15,331 nucleotides of DNA from assembly GCA_035561315.1 (NCBI GenBank), contig DATMXR010000208.1:1-15331 (forward strand), given 5' to 3'. A program made the translations under genes and the position numbers. Below, piece after piece: positions 1 to 6,584 of this stretch. The DNA comes from JAEYLA01 sp035561315. Lineage in GTDB: Bacteria; Bacillota; Clostridia; Christensenellales; CAG-138. Within the stretch, counting starts at the first letter, position 1. Each line of letters begins with the position of its first letter. Under the pieces are notes generated by a model. That model ran no database searches, was not told the DNA's origin, and worked only from the letters and a program-made list of their open reading frames with translations.

Positions 1-420
1 GTCTTGTACATCAGTTTGCGGCTCAATATTGATGTAAGGGACGTCGGGTGAACTGATTTTAATGTAGTTTTCAATGATCGTCACCACCGTCCTGTACACC
101 TTCGCGGCAAACGCCTGGCCGGGGGCCGTGAGCGCGAGGAACGCGCTCAAAGCCAGCACGACCGCGCAGGCGATTGCCCAGCGGCGCAGCACCGCGCTAT
201 GGGCGGCGGCGCGCGCGTTCTTTACTTTTAATCCCGTAAGCGTTTGCCACTCTTCCGGCGTCATGCCGGCTTTTTTCCGGGCGCCTTCCAAAAGCTCAAA
301 AACATCCGGTCTGCCCTGCTCCTTCCAGATGCGGCGGGCCTCCCGGCGGCTTATTTTGCGGTATGGATCGATCAAATATGGCTTAAGGCGTATCCGCCTT
401 CTAAGTCCCGGCCAGTTCAT
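1..420 (-). CDS. Anti-sigma-factor-like single-pass membrane protein (partial)
   Basis: Reading the minus strand from an ATG at 420 gives 140 open codons before the left edge, so the C-terminus is missing. The N-terminal ~80 residues are basic and hydrophilic (starting MNWPGLRRRIRLKPYLIDPY). A single membrane segment follows at about residues 81-99 (WAIACAVVLALSAFLALTA), and then the start of an outside domain with a VYRTVVTIIENYIKI stretch. Clostridial proteins with this cytoplasmic part, one helix and an external DUF4367/DUF4179-like domain are commonly encoded right after ECF sigma factors and act as their anti-sigma factors. The gene starts 35 bases after the sigma-factor stop, with a G-rich SD (AAGGGGGG), so the two are probably co-transcribed. 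The anti-sigma role is inferred from position and topology; I see no zinc-binding HxxxCxxC motif. Confidence 0.75.
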   Translation of the reverse strand, partial: MNWPGLRRRIRLKPYLIDPYRKISRREARRIWKEQGRPDVFELLEGARKKAGMTPEEWQTLTGLKVKNARAAAHSAVLRRWAIACAVVLALSAFLALTAPGQAFAAKVYRTVVTIIENYIKISSPDVPYINIEPQTDVQD

Positions 421-455
421 GTACGGCCCCCCTTGCTAATGAATACACCTGGGCC

Positions 456-998
456 TCACTCAAATGGGACAGACAATAGCAGGAGGAACAAAGTTTTTTT
501 GCTCATTTTATTGGAATAGGTGTCAAGCAGCTCCTGTTTCATGCGGGTAAACTGCCTGCGCAGCGTATCGTGCTTGATGTTGAGCTGCTCGGCCAGCACC
601 CGGCTGGGCTCGCCGTCGATCACGTGGATAATGAACGCTTCCCGTATTTCGGGCGGATATTTTAACAGAAGCCGCTGGAGGGTCAATTTCGATTCCACGA
701 TATCGTAATGGTCGATGTCTTCAATTTTTATGTCGTCCAGCGTTTCCCACAGCTCCATGCCCGCGTTGTCCCTCAGAAAATTCTTGGCCTGGTTGCGGAC
801 GACCTGCTTCATATAGCACACGCAGGAAGCCTCGCTTTCAAACGTGCGCTCCTTTTCGAGCATAATCAATACGGTGTCCTGTACGATATCGATCGCCTGT
901 TCCCTGTTGCCGACATAAGTCATGGCAAGGGTTTCAAGCGTTCGGTGAACCCGTAAAAACAGCTGCGTAATGATTTCTCCCGTTGTAACAAACGCCAT
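456..998 (-). CDS. ECF-type RNA polymerase sigma-70 family factor
   Basis: A 180-residue protein. Region 2 is visible around residues 24-80 (NREQAIDIVQDTVLIMLEK, then MKQVVRNQAKNFLRD). Region 4 runs from about 112 to 160 (YPPEIREAFIIHVIDGEPSR, then the helix-turn-helix VLAEQLNIKHDTLRRQFTRM). There is no region 1 or 3, as expected for the extracytoplasmic-function group. An upstream in-frame TTG at 1010 exists, but the ATG at 998 has a GGGAG SD five to six bases ahead, so I chose it. The last residues (KKTLFLLLLSVPFE) form an unusual hydrophobic tail after the DNA-binding domain. The neighbouring anti-sigma-like membrane protein suggests the factor is held at the membrane until a signal releases it. 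The signal and target promoters are unknown. Confidence 0.88.
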   Translation of the reverse strand: MAFVTTGEIITQLFLRVHRTLETLAMTYVGNREQAIDIVQDTVLIMLEKERTFESEASCVCYMKQVVRNQAKNFLRDNAGMELWETLDDIKIEDIDHYDIVESKLTLQRLLLKYPPEIREAFIIHVIDGEPSRVLAEQLNIKHDTLRRQFTRMKQELLDTYSNKMSKKTLFLLLLSVPFE

Positions 999-1146
999 AT
1001 TTGCTCCCAATTCAGCGAAGTTGGAAAAGCTTGGACATAAAGAATTATTACATACACGGACTCAACATGCAACGTCCCGTATATTTTTGTCCCAAATGCC
1101 CGTGGGTTATGTGTATAACAAAGCAAGGGGAAAGGGGAAAACTGGC

Positions 1147-1195
1147 GGCGGACGCCTTCTTCTCCTCTGCCGTTTTTTTCGGCCGGGCGTCCGCC
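1147..1195. repeat. Inverted repeat, 10-bp arms
   Basis: GGCGGACGCC (1147-1156) pairs perfectly with GGCGTCCGCC (1186-1195). The interior contains GCCG-T7-CGGC (1169-1183), so the element can fold as a stem with an inner hairpin. No T-run follows on the plus strand, so it is not an obvious intrinsic terminator. Confidence 0.7.
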
Positions 1196-1207
1196 CTTCA
1201 TCATACG

Positions 1208-1285
1208 TACCGGTATATCAACCGCCCTGTGCGGGGATTCAATCCCCCATGATGCCCGCATAGGAACGGCCTTGGTATACCGGTA
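1208..1285. repeat. Inverted repeat TACCGGTATA/TATACCGGTA with inner palindrome
   Basis: Ten-base arms at 1208-1217 and 1276-1285 are exact reverse complements. Between them GGGGATT-C-AATCCCC (1233-1247) is a perfect dyad, and TGCGGG (1230-1235) can alternatively pair with CCCGCA (1255-1260). The arrangement allows mutually exclusive folds. Function unknown. Confidence 0.65.
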
Positions 1286-1355
1286 TTATAGAAAAGAGGG
1301 CCCTGGTGGATCTTTGGATGGAATTCATGATTCTTACAAAAAGAACGAAATAAAA

Positions 1356-1393
1356 CAAAACGGTAAAAACAAAATAGAGCAAAACGGTGAAAA
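1356..1393 (+). repeat. Direct repeat CAAAACGGTRAAAA upstream of EAL-HDOD gene
   Basis: CAAAACGGTAAAA (1356-1368) recurs as CAAAACGGTGAAAA (1380-1393), 24 bases later, in an A-rich patch ending just before the start codon. The second copy merges with the probable SD (AAAAGGG). It could be a protein-binding site or a chance feature of an A-rich leader. Confidence 0.4.
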
Positions 1394-1405
1394 GGGATTT
1401 CTGCA

Positions 1406-2620
1406 ATGAAAGTGTACGTAGCAAGGCAGCCCGTCTACGATTTTAAACACCGTCTGTATGGATACGAGCTTCTTTACCGAAAAGGAAACAACAACTTTTA
1501 TGAAGGCGAGGACGGCAGCGCGTCCACCGTCGAGGTCATCAGCAACTCGTTTCTTGTGATGGGGTTCAACGAGCTCACGGAAAACACGCGGGGATTCATC
1601 AATTTCCCCGAGGAGCTGCTTTTGAACGATGTGGCGCGGCTTCTGCCCAAGGGCAGGGTCGTCATCGAGCTGCTCGAAAGCGTCTGCGCCTCAAAGGAAG
1701 TGCTGCTTGCCTGCAGGCGGTTAAAGGCGCTCGGCTATACCCTGGCGCTCGACGATTATGTGATAAAGCCGGCCGACGAAAACACCGAGGAATTGATCGG
1801 GCTTGCGGATATCATAAAAATCCAGTTTCCGCTGGAGGAGGGCGGGCAGGAACTGCAGTTCCTGCATAAGCACCGCGGCAGCGTGAGGTTCCTGGCCGAG
1901 CGGATCGAAACGCAGGAGCAGTTCGAGCAGGCGAAGCGGCTGGGCTTTACGCTCTTCCAGGGGTACTATTTCAGCAGGCCGGTGATCGTGAACGCCAGGG
2001 ATATCGATATCTTTAAGGCCAGCACATCCAGGGCCCTGGAGGAACTCGGCCGTGACGAGCCGGATTTTAAGGCCCTTGCGGAAATATTTGAGCACGATAC
2101 GGGGCTTTCCTACAAGCTGTTAAAGCTCGCGAATTCCGCGTTCTTTTCCTTCGGCAAGCCGGTAAAATCCATATCCGAGGCGCTGATTCAGATCGGCACC
2201 ACGGAATTGACGGGCTGGATCTACCTGCTGTTTTTGCGCAGCATACAGACGACGGAGAACAGGGAGCTGATTAAAAACTCCATCATACGGGGCAGGCTTA
2301 TTTCCCAGATGTGCGCCAGGCAGAATTTTGAAAACCTGGCGGGGATGGGTGTGTTTGTCGGCATATTTTCCAATCTTGACGTCATCGTCGGCCAAAGCAT
2401 GGAGAGCATGCTGGATACGCTTCCCCTCGTGCCCGTCGTCAAGGATACGCTGCTAAACAGGGAGACCATATTCGCCCCGTATCTGCGCACCGCCATCGCG
2501 CTTGAAAACGGGGAGTGGGACGCGCTGCCGCCCCTGCTCGAAGCCGTCAAAATAGACGCCTGGGAGTGCATGCGCCTCTATATCGAGGCGCTTTGCTGGC
2601 AGCAGCGGCTCGCCATATAG
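1406..2620 (+). CDS. EAL and HDOD domain signalling protein (YuxH-like)
   Basis: 404 residues, the usual length for this two-domain family. Residues 1-200 form an EAL (cyclic-di-GMP phosphodiesterase) fold. ExLxR is present at 21-25 (ELLYR), Asn66 in INF, Glu88 in ELLES, Lys138 in IIKIQF, and AERIET (164-169) and FQGYYFSRP (184-192) are intact. The loop-6 DDFGTG motif is reduced to DDYVIK, so catalysis is doubtful. Residues ~203-370 are an HDOD domain (FKALAEIFEHDTGLSYKLLK, SISEALIQIGTTEL), a fold used in signal output, without HD-type metal ligands that I can see. It probably binds cyclic-di-GMP or a partner protein rather than being a robust enzyme. The start has a modest SD (AAAAGGG). The gene ends directly against the convergent yjbQ with no intergenic base. 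Confidence 0.9.
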   Translation: MKVYVARQPVYDFKHRLYGYELLYRKGNNNFYEGEDGSASTVEVISNSFLVMGFNELTENTRGFINFPEELLLNDVARLLPKGRVVIELLESVCASKEVLLACRRLKALGYTLALDDYVIKPADENTEELIGLADIIKIQFPLEEGGQELQFLHKHRGSVRFLAERIETQEQFEQAKRLGFTLFQGYYFSRPVIVNARDIDIFKASTSRALEELGRDEPDFKALAEIFEHDTGLSYKLLKLANSAFFSFGKPVKSISEALIQIGTTELTGWIYLLFLRSIQTTENRELIKNSIIRGRLISQMCARQNFENLAGMGVFVGIFSNLDVIVGQSMESMLDTLPLVPVVKDTLLNRETIFAPYLRTAIALENGEWDALPPLLEAVKIDAWECMRLYIEALCWQQRLAI

Positions 2621-3037
2621 TCATTCCCCTATGATTTTTACCAGCACGCGCTTCTCCCGCTTGCCGTCGAATTCATAGTAAAACAGCTGTTCCCATGTGC
2701 CGAAATCCAGCTTCCCGCCCGTGACGGCCACCACCGCCTCGCGCCCCATTATGGTGCGCTTGAGGTGGGCGTCCGCGTTGTCCTCATAGCCGTTGTGGGC
2801 ATATTGCTCGTACGGCTTTTCGGGCGCGAGCTTTTCGAGCCAGCGCTCATAGTCGCCGTGCAGGCCGCTTTCATCGTCGTTGACGAACACGCTCGCCGTG
2901 ATGTTCATGGCGTTCACAAGGACAAGTCCTTCCTTTACGCCGCTTTCGCGGACGCACTGCGCCACCTCCGGCGTGATGTTGACGATGCCCCGGCGGGCGG
3001 GCAGGTGAAAATGCAGTTCTTTCCGGTAGCTTTTCAT
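2621..3037 (-). CDS. yjbQ: YjbQ/UPF0047 family protein (secondary thiamine-phosphate synthase type)
   Basis: 138 residues matching the whole length of the UPF0047 family. Hallmarks are LVLVNAMNITASVFVNDDES, the charged run YEDNADAHLKRTIMGRE, and the C-terminal KLDFGTWEQLFYYEFDGKRE ending in VLVKIIGE. Members are small trimeric proteins. Some have weak thiamine-phosphate synthase activity, but the physiological role is not settled. A strong SD (AAGGAGGAATT) precedes the ATG at 3037. It begins 20 bases after the stop of the metallopeptidase gene, so the two form an operon. Its stop codon abuts the stop of the convergent EAL-HDOD gene. Confidence 0.93.
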   Translation of the reverse strand: MKSYRKELHFHLPARRGIVNITPEVAQCVRESGVKEGLVLVNAMNITASVFVNDDESGLHGDYERWLEKLAPEKPYEQYAHNGYEDNADAHLKRTIMGREAVVAVTGGKLDFGTWEQLFYYEFDGKREKRVLVKIIGE

Positions 3038-3057
3038 AATTCCTCCTTGCAGGCCGT

Positions 3058-3735
3058 TTAGACTTCCAGCTCCGCGCCATGCTCCTTAAGATAGCGCCTT
3101 GCCTCCGCGTACCGCGGCAGTATGCCCTGCACCAGCTTCCAGAAGGCCGCGGAATGGTCGCGGCGCCTGATGTGGCACAATTCGTGCACCGCCACGTAAT
3201 CGATCACGTTTAGCGGGGCCATCACAAGCCGCCAAACCAGGTTGATGCTGTTATTCGGGCCGCAGGAGCCCCACCGCCCGCGCGCGGAGGAAAGCCGGAC
3301 GCTTCTTGGCGCAACGCCCAGAAGCGGCGCGTAATACTGGAGCCTGTCGTAAAACACGGCGCGCGCCTGGCGTTTGTACCACTCCGTCAGCAGCTTCTGC
3401 GCTTCCTCCGGCGCGCAGCCCGGGAGCAGGAGCAGGCCCTCCTCCGTCCGTACGCTTTTTAAGCCCCGCTTGTAGCTTAGAACATACGGTTCCCCTAAAA
3501 AAAGGAACGTCTCCCCCTCCGCATACGCGCGCCTGGGTTTTCGCGCCATGCGCGCAAGCTGCTCCGCCTGCTTATTCGTGATCCAGTCCGTCTTTTGGTA
3601 TACCGCCCGCCTGATCTGCGCAAGCGGCGTCCGTAAGGGCGCGCGCACGATAAGCAGCCCTTCTTCGGTCACGGTCAGCCCGATTGTCCTGCGCTTGGAG
3701 CGTACCAGCCGGTTGATTTCGGGGAGTGTGTTCAT
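3058..3735 (-). CDS. YgjP-type M48 family zinc metallopeptidase
   Basis: 225 residues. The zinc site is HELCH at 184-188 (HExxH), with a further His194 in RRRDHS as the probable third ligand. Upstream is the family-typical RGRWGSC (152-158), followed by INLVWRLVMAP. The N-terminal part (residues 1-100) is the beta-rich region seen in DUF45/YgjP proteins. These are cytoplasmic putative metallopeptidases of unknown substrate, often found next to restriction systems but also alone, as here. The ATG at 3735 has a GGAG SD. It is the first gene of a two-gene operon with yjbQ, driven by a promoter at 3787-3815. Confidence 0.9.
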   Translation of the reverse strand: MNTLPEINRLVRSKRRTIGLTVTEEGLLIVRAPLRTPLAQIRRAVYQKTDWITNKQAEQLARMARKPRRAYAEGETFLFLGEPYVLSYKRGLKSVRTEEGLLLLPGCAPEEAQKLLTEWYKRQARAVFYDRLQYYAPLLGVAPRSVRLSSARGRWGSCGPNNSINLVWRLVMAPLNVIDYVAVHELCHIRRRDHSAAFWKLVQGILPRYAEARRYLKEHGAELEV

Positions 3736-3786
3736 ATGCGCTCCGGATGTTTTAGTTTGCGTTGATCCACCGATTCACTTTTTCAC

Positions 3787-3815
3787 AGTATACCGTATCG
3801 GAAAGGGCAAGGCAA
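3787..3815 (-). promoter_or_regulatory. Probable sigma-A promoter for the YgjP-yjbQ operon
   Basis: On the minus strand, TTGCCT (3815-3810) and TATACT (3792-3787) are separated by 17 bases, ending about 50 bases before the ATG. It diverges from hsp20, and CIRCE lies just behind it. Confidence 0.55.
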
Positions 3816-3848
3816 ACGGCGCAAAAGAACAAAAAAGCGGCGGCAAAA

Positions 3849-3875
3849 TTAGCACTCCCATAAGCAGAGTGCTAA
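3849..3875. promoter_or_regulatory. CIRCE operator (HrcA binding site)
   Basis: TTAGCACTC (3849-3857), a 9-base spacer, then GAGTGCTAA (3867-3875). This is a perfect match to the known HrcA operator. HrcA represses class I heat-shock genes (groE, dnaK) and in some clostridia hsp20. The hsp20 start is about 136 bases downstream, so I infer that this site represses hsp20 in unstressed cells. A -10-like TACTAT is at 3926-3931, but I see no good -35, so the exact promoter is unresolved. Confidence 0.92.
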
Positions 3876-3957
3876 AGTTTTCTTTTCTACAAAGATTCCG
3901 TCAAACTTCCGCAACAATGGCGGGTTACTATAAGCATAGAAAAGGGAGGCGGCCCGA

Positions 3958-3996
3958 ATGGGAACCGCACCTTGGGCAGATACTAAAAGAAATTGA
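3958..3996 (+). CDS. Possible 12-codon leader peptide upstream of hsp20
   Basis: ATG at 3958 encodes MGTAPWADTKRN and stops at 3994-3996. GGGAGG lies eight bases upstream of its ATG, a good SD. Its TGA overlaps the first bases of the hsp20 SD (GAAGGAGG, 3995-4002), which would let translation of the leader couple to hsp20. This could be coincidence in a short region. No similar leader is known to me for hsp20. Confidence 0.35.
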   Translation: MGTAPWADTKRN

Positions 3997-4011
3997 AGGA
4001 GGTTTTCTTTT

Positions 4012-4440
4012 ATGCGTGGTTTGACGCCCTTCCGCAGGAACGATGTCAGCAGCATCGCAAACTATTTCGACGACTTTGATAAAGCCTTCTTTGGCGGATG
4101 GCCGAGCTTTGGATGGGGTACGTTCCGTACCGATATCGTGGACAAAGGCGACAAATTCCTTCTGAAGGCGGATCTTCCCGGCGTAAACAAGGAAGACATC
4201 CATCTGGACCTCGATGGCAGCGACCTTGTCATCAGCGTCAAGCATGAGGAGGACAAACAGGACAAGGGGGAAGACTTCGTCCGCCGCGAGCGGGTCTACG
4301 GCTCCTACTGCCGCAGCTTCGACGTAACGGGCGTGGACGCCGATAAAATCACCGCCTCGTACAGGGACGGCGTGTTGGAACTCTCCCTTCCCAAGCTGGC
4401 GGGAAAAGCCGCCGCGGGCAGGAAGATTGACATAGATTGA
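4012..4440 (+). CDS. Hsp20/alpha-crystallin family small heat-shock protein
   Basis: 142 residues, typical of bacterial small heat-shock proteins. The alpha-crystallin domain spans about 38-128 (TDIVDKGDKFLLKADLPGV, VRRERVYGSYCRSFDV, then DGVLELSLPK). The C-terminal IDI (in RKIDID) is the I-x-I motif that links dimers into oligomers. It is an ATP-independent holdase that keeps unfolded proteins soluble in the cytoplasm. The strong SD GAAGGAGG lies nine bases before the ATG. Expression should be heat-induced through the CIRCE site upstream. A long GC-rich hairpin follows the stop. Monocistronic. Confidence 0.95.
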   Translation: MRGLTPFRRNDVSSIANYFDDFDKAFFGGWPSFGWGTFRTDIVDKGDKFLLKADLPGVNKEDIHLDLDGSDLVISVKHEEDKQDKGEDFVRRERVYGSYCRSFDVTGVDADKITASYRDGVLELSLPKLAGKAAAGRKIDID

Positions 4441-4456
4441 CGCACCCTCTCTCATC

Positions 4457-4494
4457 AACGCGGCAGCGGGCCTGACATGGCCCGCTGCTGCGTT
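4457..4494. terminator. GC-rich hairpin between convergent hsp20 and MFS genes
   Basis: Arms 4457-4472 and 4479-4494 pair over 16 bp with one G-U, around the core GCAGCGGGCC/GGCCCGCTGC. It lies just after hsp20, and the MFS stop codon (TAA, 4495-4493) sits at its edge. The plus-strand T-run comes about 15 bases later, so it is a weak intrinsic terminator by sequence but probably ends transcripts from both sides. Confidence 0.6.
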
Positions 4495-5671
4495 ATAGCG
4501 GCTTATCACTTTTTCTTGGCCTACTCTTTGCCCGCTTCTCCCAGACGGCGTAGAGCGCGAAGCCGAAGAGGCAGAACACCGTCCCCAGCGCGAACGCATA
4601 CCCGATATGGATTTCCGACGCCCTGCCGAACAGCAGGTTGGTGAATATGGCGGCGATGTTCATCATGCTTGAATAGGCCGAAAGCATCGCCGCGCGGCCG
4701 CCCGAGGAAACCTGCAGGTTCTGCCTGGCCATATGGATGGGCTCAAACAGGGAGGAACAAAGCCGGATCAGCAGTATGGAGGCGACCGACGGCAGCGGCG
4801 TTTCACTCAGCGCCCCAACGGCGCAGGCCGCGCCCGCCAATAGAAACAGCAGCTTTGTTGCGGCGCTTTCCCCCATCCGGCGGGTGAGCGCCCCGGTTTT
4901 TGCGGAAAAAAGCCCCGCTATGGTTACGAGGATATGAAGGTACCCCATGTGCTCGGGCAGGATACCGGAGCGGATATATTGGGGCTGGCTGAAAAATACG
5001 GTGATGGTCTGGCCGGTCTGTATCAGCAGCGCCGCCGCGAACAGGAACAGCAAAAAACGCGCCTGCTGCCTGAGCGCGCAAGCCGTCTCCCGCACGCGTT
5101 CCAATACGCCTGCGCGCGGCGCTTCTTCCGGCCGGACATCCTGCAGCGCCAGCGAAAGCAGCATGGAAACGCCGTAGGATGCCGCGGTCAGAAGCCCGCC
5201 CAGCGGATAATCATCCTTGATTAAAAGCGAAAACACGGCGGAGGCGAAAAGGACCCCCGCGGTGCTCATGGCGGAATACAGGCCGAACAGCCTGTGGCTG
5301 TTTTGCCCTTTTCCCAATACGAACAGGTAGGCGGTATCGCACCCGGAAAGGCCGGCAAGTACAACCGAGAGCAGCAGCCGTTCGCACAGGAACCAGAGGA
5401 AGCCGCTGGCCTTCCAAAACACAAGCTTGGAAACGAAATAGAGTACATTGCATGCGACCAGCGTTTTTTTATAGCCGATGCGGTCCGTAACCATGCCCCA
5501 CGGGATTTCGAGTACGATCATCAAAGCAAGCGAAACGCTCTCGATCAAAGCGATCTCAAACAGGGAGACGCCCTGCGCCTGCCGGTACAGCGTGGCGACC
5601 GGCGCGTAGAACACCATGCCCTGCAGCGCCGCTACGGCATACATCAGCCGGATGTTTCGTTTTTCATTCAT
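4493..5671 (-). CDS. Major facilitator superfamily (MFS) transporter
   Basis: 392 residues, strongly hydrophobic with about 12 predicted membrane helices. The cytoplasmic loop between helices 2 and 3 carries an MFS motif-A-like GMVTDRIGYKKTL, and a longer charged segment (LQDVRPEEAPRAGVLERVRE) marks the central loop. The family moves small solutes or drugs by proton or sodium coupling; the substrate cannot be told from sequence. An in-frame GTG at 5698 would add nine residues but has no SD. The ATG at 5671 has a weak GGGA seven bases upstream and is preferred. Single gene, convergent with hsp20. Confidence 0.88.
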   Translation of the reverse strand: MNEKRNIRLMYAVAALQGMVFYAPVATLYRQAQGVSLFEIALIESVSLALMIVLEIPWGMVTDRIGYKKTLVACNVLYFVSKLVFWKASGFLWFLCERLLLSVVLAGLSGCDTAYLFVLGKGQNSHRLFGLYSAMSTAGVLFASAVFSLLIKDDYPLGGLLTAASYGVSMLLSLALQDVRPEEAPRAGVLERVRETACALRQQARFLLFLFAAALLIQTGQTITVFFSQPQYIRSGILPEHMGYLHILVTIAGLFSAKTGALTRRMGESAATKLLFLLAGAACAVGALSETPLPSVASILLIRLCSSLFEPIHMARQNLQVSSGGRAAMLSAYSSMMNIAAIFTNLLFGRASEIHIGYAFALGTVFCLFGFALYAVWEKRAKSRPRKSDKPL

Positions 5672-5830
5672 GTTAACGTCCCATTTCTTTTTTGGCACAA
5701 CAGAGCAAGCGCCGCTTTTTCACCGCGCCTGAATCAAACATCCGCTGCACTTAAATGGGACTGCGCATGAAGCAAAGCACCTCTTGGACGAAGATCGGTT
5801 CCTGATACCAGTATATAAAAGCGTGCATGC

Positions 5831-5852
5831 GCGCGCAACGGATTTGTCGCGC
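5831..5852 (+). repeat. Motif shared with 14132-14152 (GCGCG..AACGGATTT..CGCGC)
   Basis: This stretch aligns to 14132-14152 with only two small gaps. The common parts are GCGCGC, AACGGATTT and CGCGC. It also has dyad character (GCGCG and CAA facing TTG and CGCGC). It lies directly before the -35 of the Crp/Fnr-family gene. Confidence 0.5.
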
Positions 5853-5853
5853 A

Positions 5854-5882
5854 TTGACAGGGGATTTCCCCGCATATAAGAT
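5854..5882 (+). promoter_or_regulatory. Promoter of the Crp/Fnr-family gene with dyad in the spacer
   Basis: TTGACA (5854-5859), a 17-base spacer and TAAGAT (5877-5882), 30 bases before the ATG. The spacer contains GGGGA-TT-TCCCC (5860-5871), a dyad placed where a bound repressor would block RNA polymerase. Operator function is inferred. Confidence 0.65.
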
Positions 5883-5912
5883 GGAATTGGCTTCTAAAGG
5901 AAGGCGGTATAT

Positions 5913-6584
5913 ATGGCGGGTACGAAAAACAGCCTCAATGCCCTGTTTCCCGTATGGGATGAAATGGCCGAGAGTGACCGGGCGCTTCTGGAGCGCGCCG
6001 CGACGGAGCGCGTGGTGCCGCAGGGCACGGTGCTCCAAAACGGCTCCGCGGACTGCGTGGGCCTTTTTCTGGTGCAATCGGGGCAGCTTCGCGCGTATAT
6101 TCTCTCGGACGGGGGCAGGGAGGTCACGCTCTACCGGCTGTTTGAGCGGGACATGTGCCTGTTTTCGGCGTCCTGTCTGCTAAACGGCATACAATTCGAT
6201 ATTTGGGTGGAGGCGGAGCGGGAGACGCGGCTGTGGGTGCTGCCGGCGGGCGCCTATCAGGAGCTGATGAAATCCTCGCTGCCCGTCGCCAATTACACGA
6301 ACGAGCTGCTGGCCTCCCGGTTTTCGGACATCATGTGGCTGCTGGACGCCGTGCTCTTTCAAAGCGTCGACGCGCGGCTCGCCGCGTTTTTGCTGGAGGA
6401 AAGCGGCATAGAGGGCTCCGATGCACTTTCCATCACCCACGAGCGCATCGCGCACCACCTGGGCACGGCGCGGGAGGTGGTCACCCGCATGCTCAAATAT
6501 TTTCAGGACGAAGGCATCGTCAGGCTTTCCCGCGGCGGCGTCGCGCTGACCGACCGCAAGAAACTCGCGGCTTTGCTGAAATAA
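5913..6584 (+). CDS. Crp/Fnr family transcriptional regulator
   Basis: 223 residues. The effector-binding beta-barrel (cNMP-binding fold) spans about 12-120, and a long dimerisation helix about 122-148. The C-terminal winged helix-turn-helix covers about 152-220, with SITHERIAHHLGTAREVVTR as the DNA-reading element. The TAREVVTR part follows the FNR-like 'TxRExVxR' pattern. No N-terminal cysteine cluster is present, so it is not a canonical oxygen-sensing FNR. Cys48, Cys82 and Cys88 lie within the barrel. The SD AAGGAAGG is close to the ATG. Thioredoxin follows 109 bases downstream, which suggests a redox or stress role, but the ligand is unknown. Confidence 0.92.
   Translation: MAGTKNSLNALFPVWDEMAESDRALLERAATERVVPQGTVLQNGSADCVGLFLVQSGQLRAYILSDGGREVTLYRLFERDMCLFSASCLLNGIQFDIWVEAERETRLWVLPAGAYQELMKSSLPVANYTNELLASRFSDIMWLLDAVLFQSVDARLAAFLLEESGIEGSDALSITHERIAHHLGTAREVVTRMLKYFQDEGIVRLSRGGVALTDRKKLAALLK

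Larger units (their letters stand above)
999..1405. other. Divergent intergenic region with nested inverted repeats
   Basis: 407 bases between the sigma factor (minus) and the EAL-HDOD gene (plus), with no convincing gene. It holds an inverted repeat at 1147-1156/1186-1195 enclosing a small T-loop hairpin (1169-1183), and a second at 1208-1217/1276-1285 enclosing a near-perfect palindrome (1233-1247). An A-rich stretch (about 1331-1395) carries a direct repeat before the plus-strand gene. Promoters for both genes should lie here, but I could not find one with a good -35 and -10 at correct spacing. Confidence 0.7.

Noticed and set aside
1222..1240. CGCACAGGGC on the minus strand, resembling the core of a cyclic-di-GMP (GEMM) riboswitch, near an EAL gene
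   Set aside because: The other conserved GEMM parts (tetraloop helix and its receptor, the GCAAAGC-type segment) are absent, and the orientation points to the sigma factor, not to the EAL gene.
1231..1248. GCGGGGATTCAATCCCC, which looks like the end of a CRISPR repeat
   Set aside because: It occurs only once, with no spaced copies.
1239..1424. 61-codon minus-strand frame rich in Phe/Leu (MLRTLSLQKSLFTVLLYF...)
   Set aside because: It is the reverse reading of the A-rich leader and has no SD.
3899..3926. A sigma-B-like promoter (GTCAAA ... GGGTTA) before hsp20
   Set aside because: Poor match and wrong spacing; clostridia generally lack sigma-B, and CIRCE already explains heat control.
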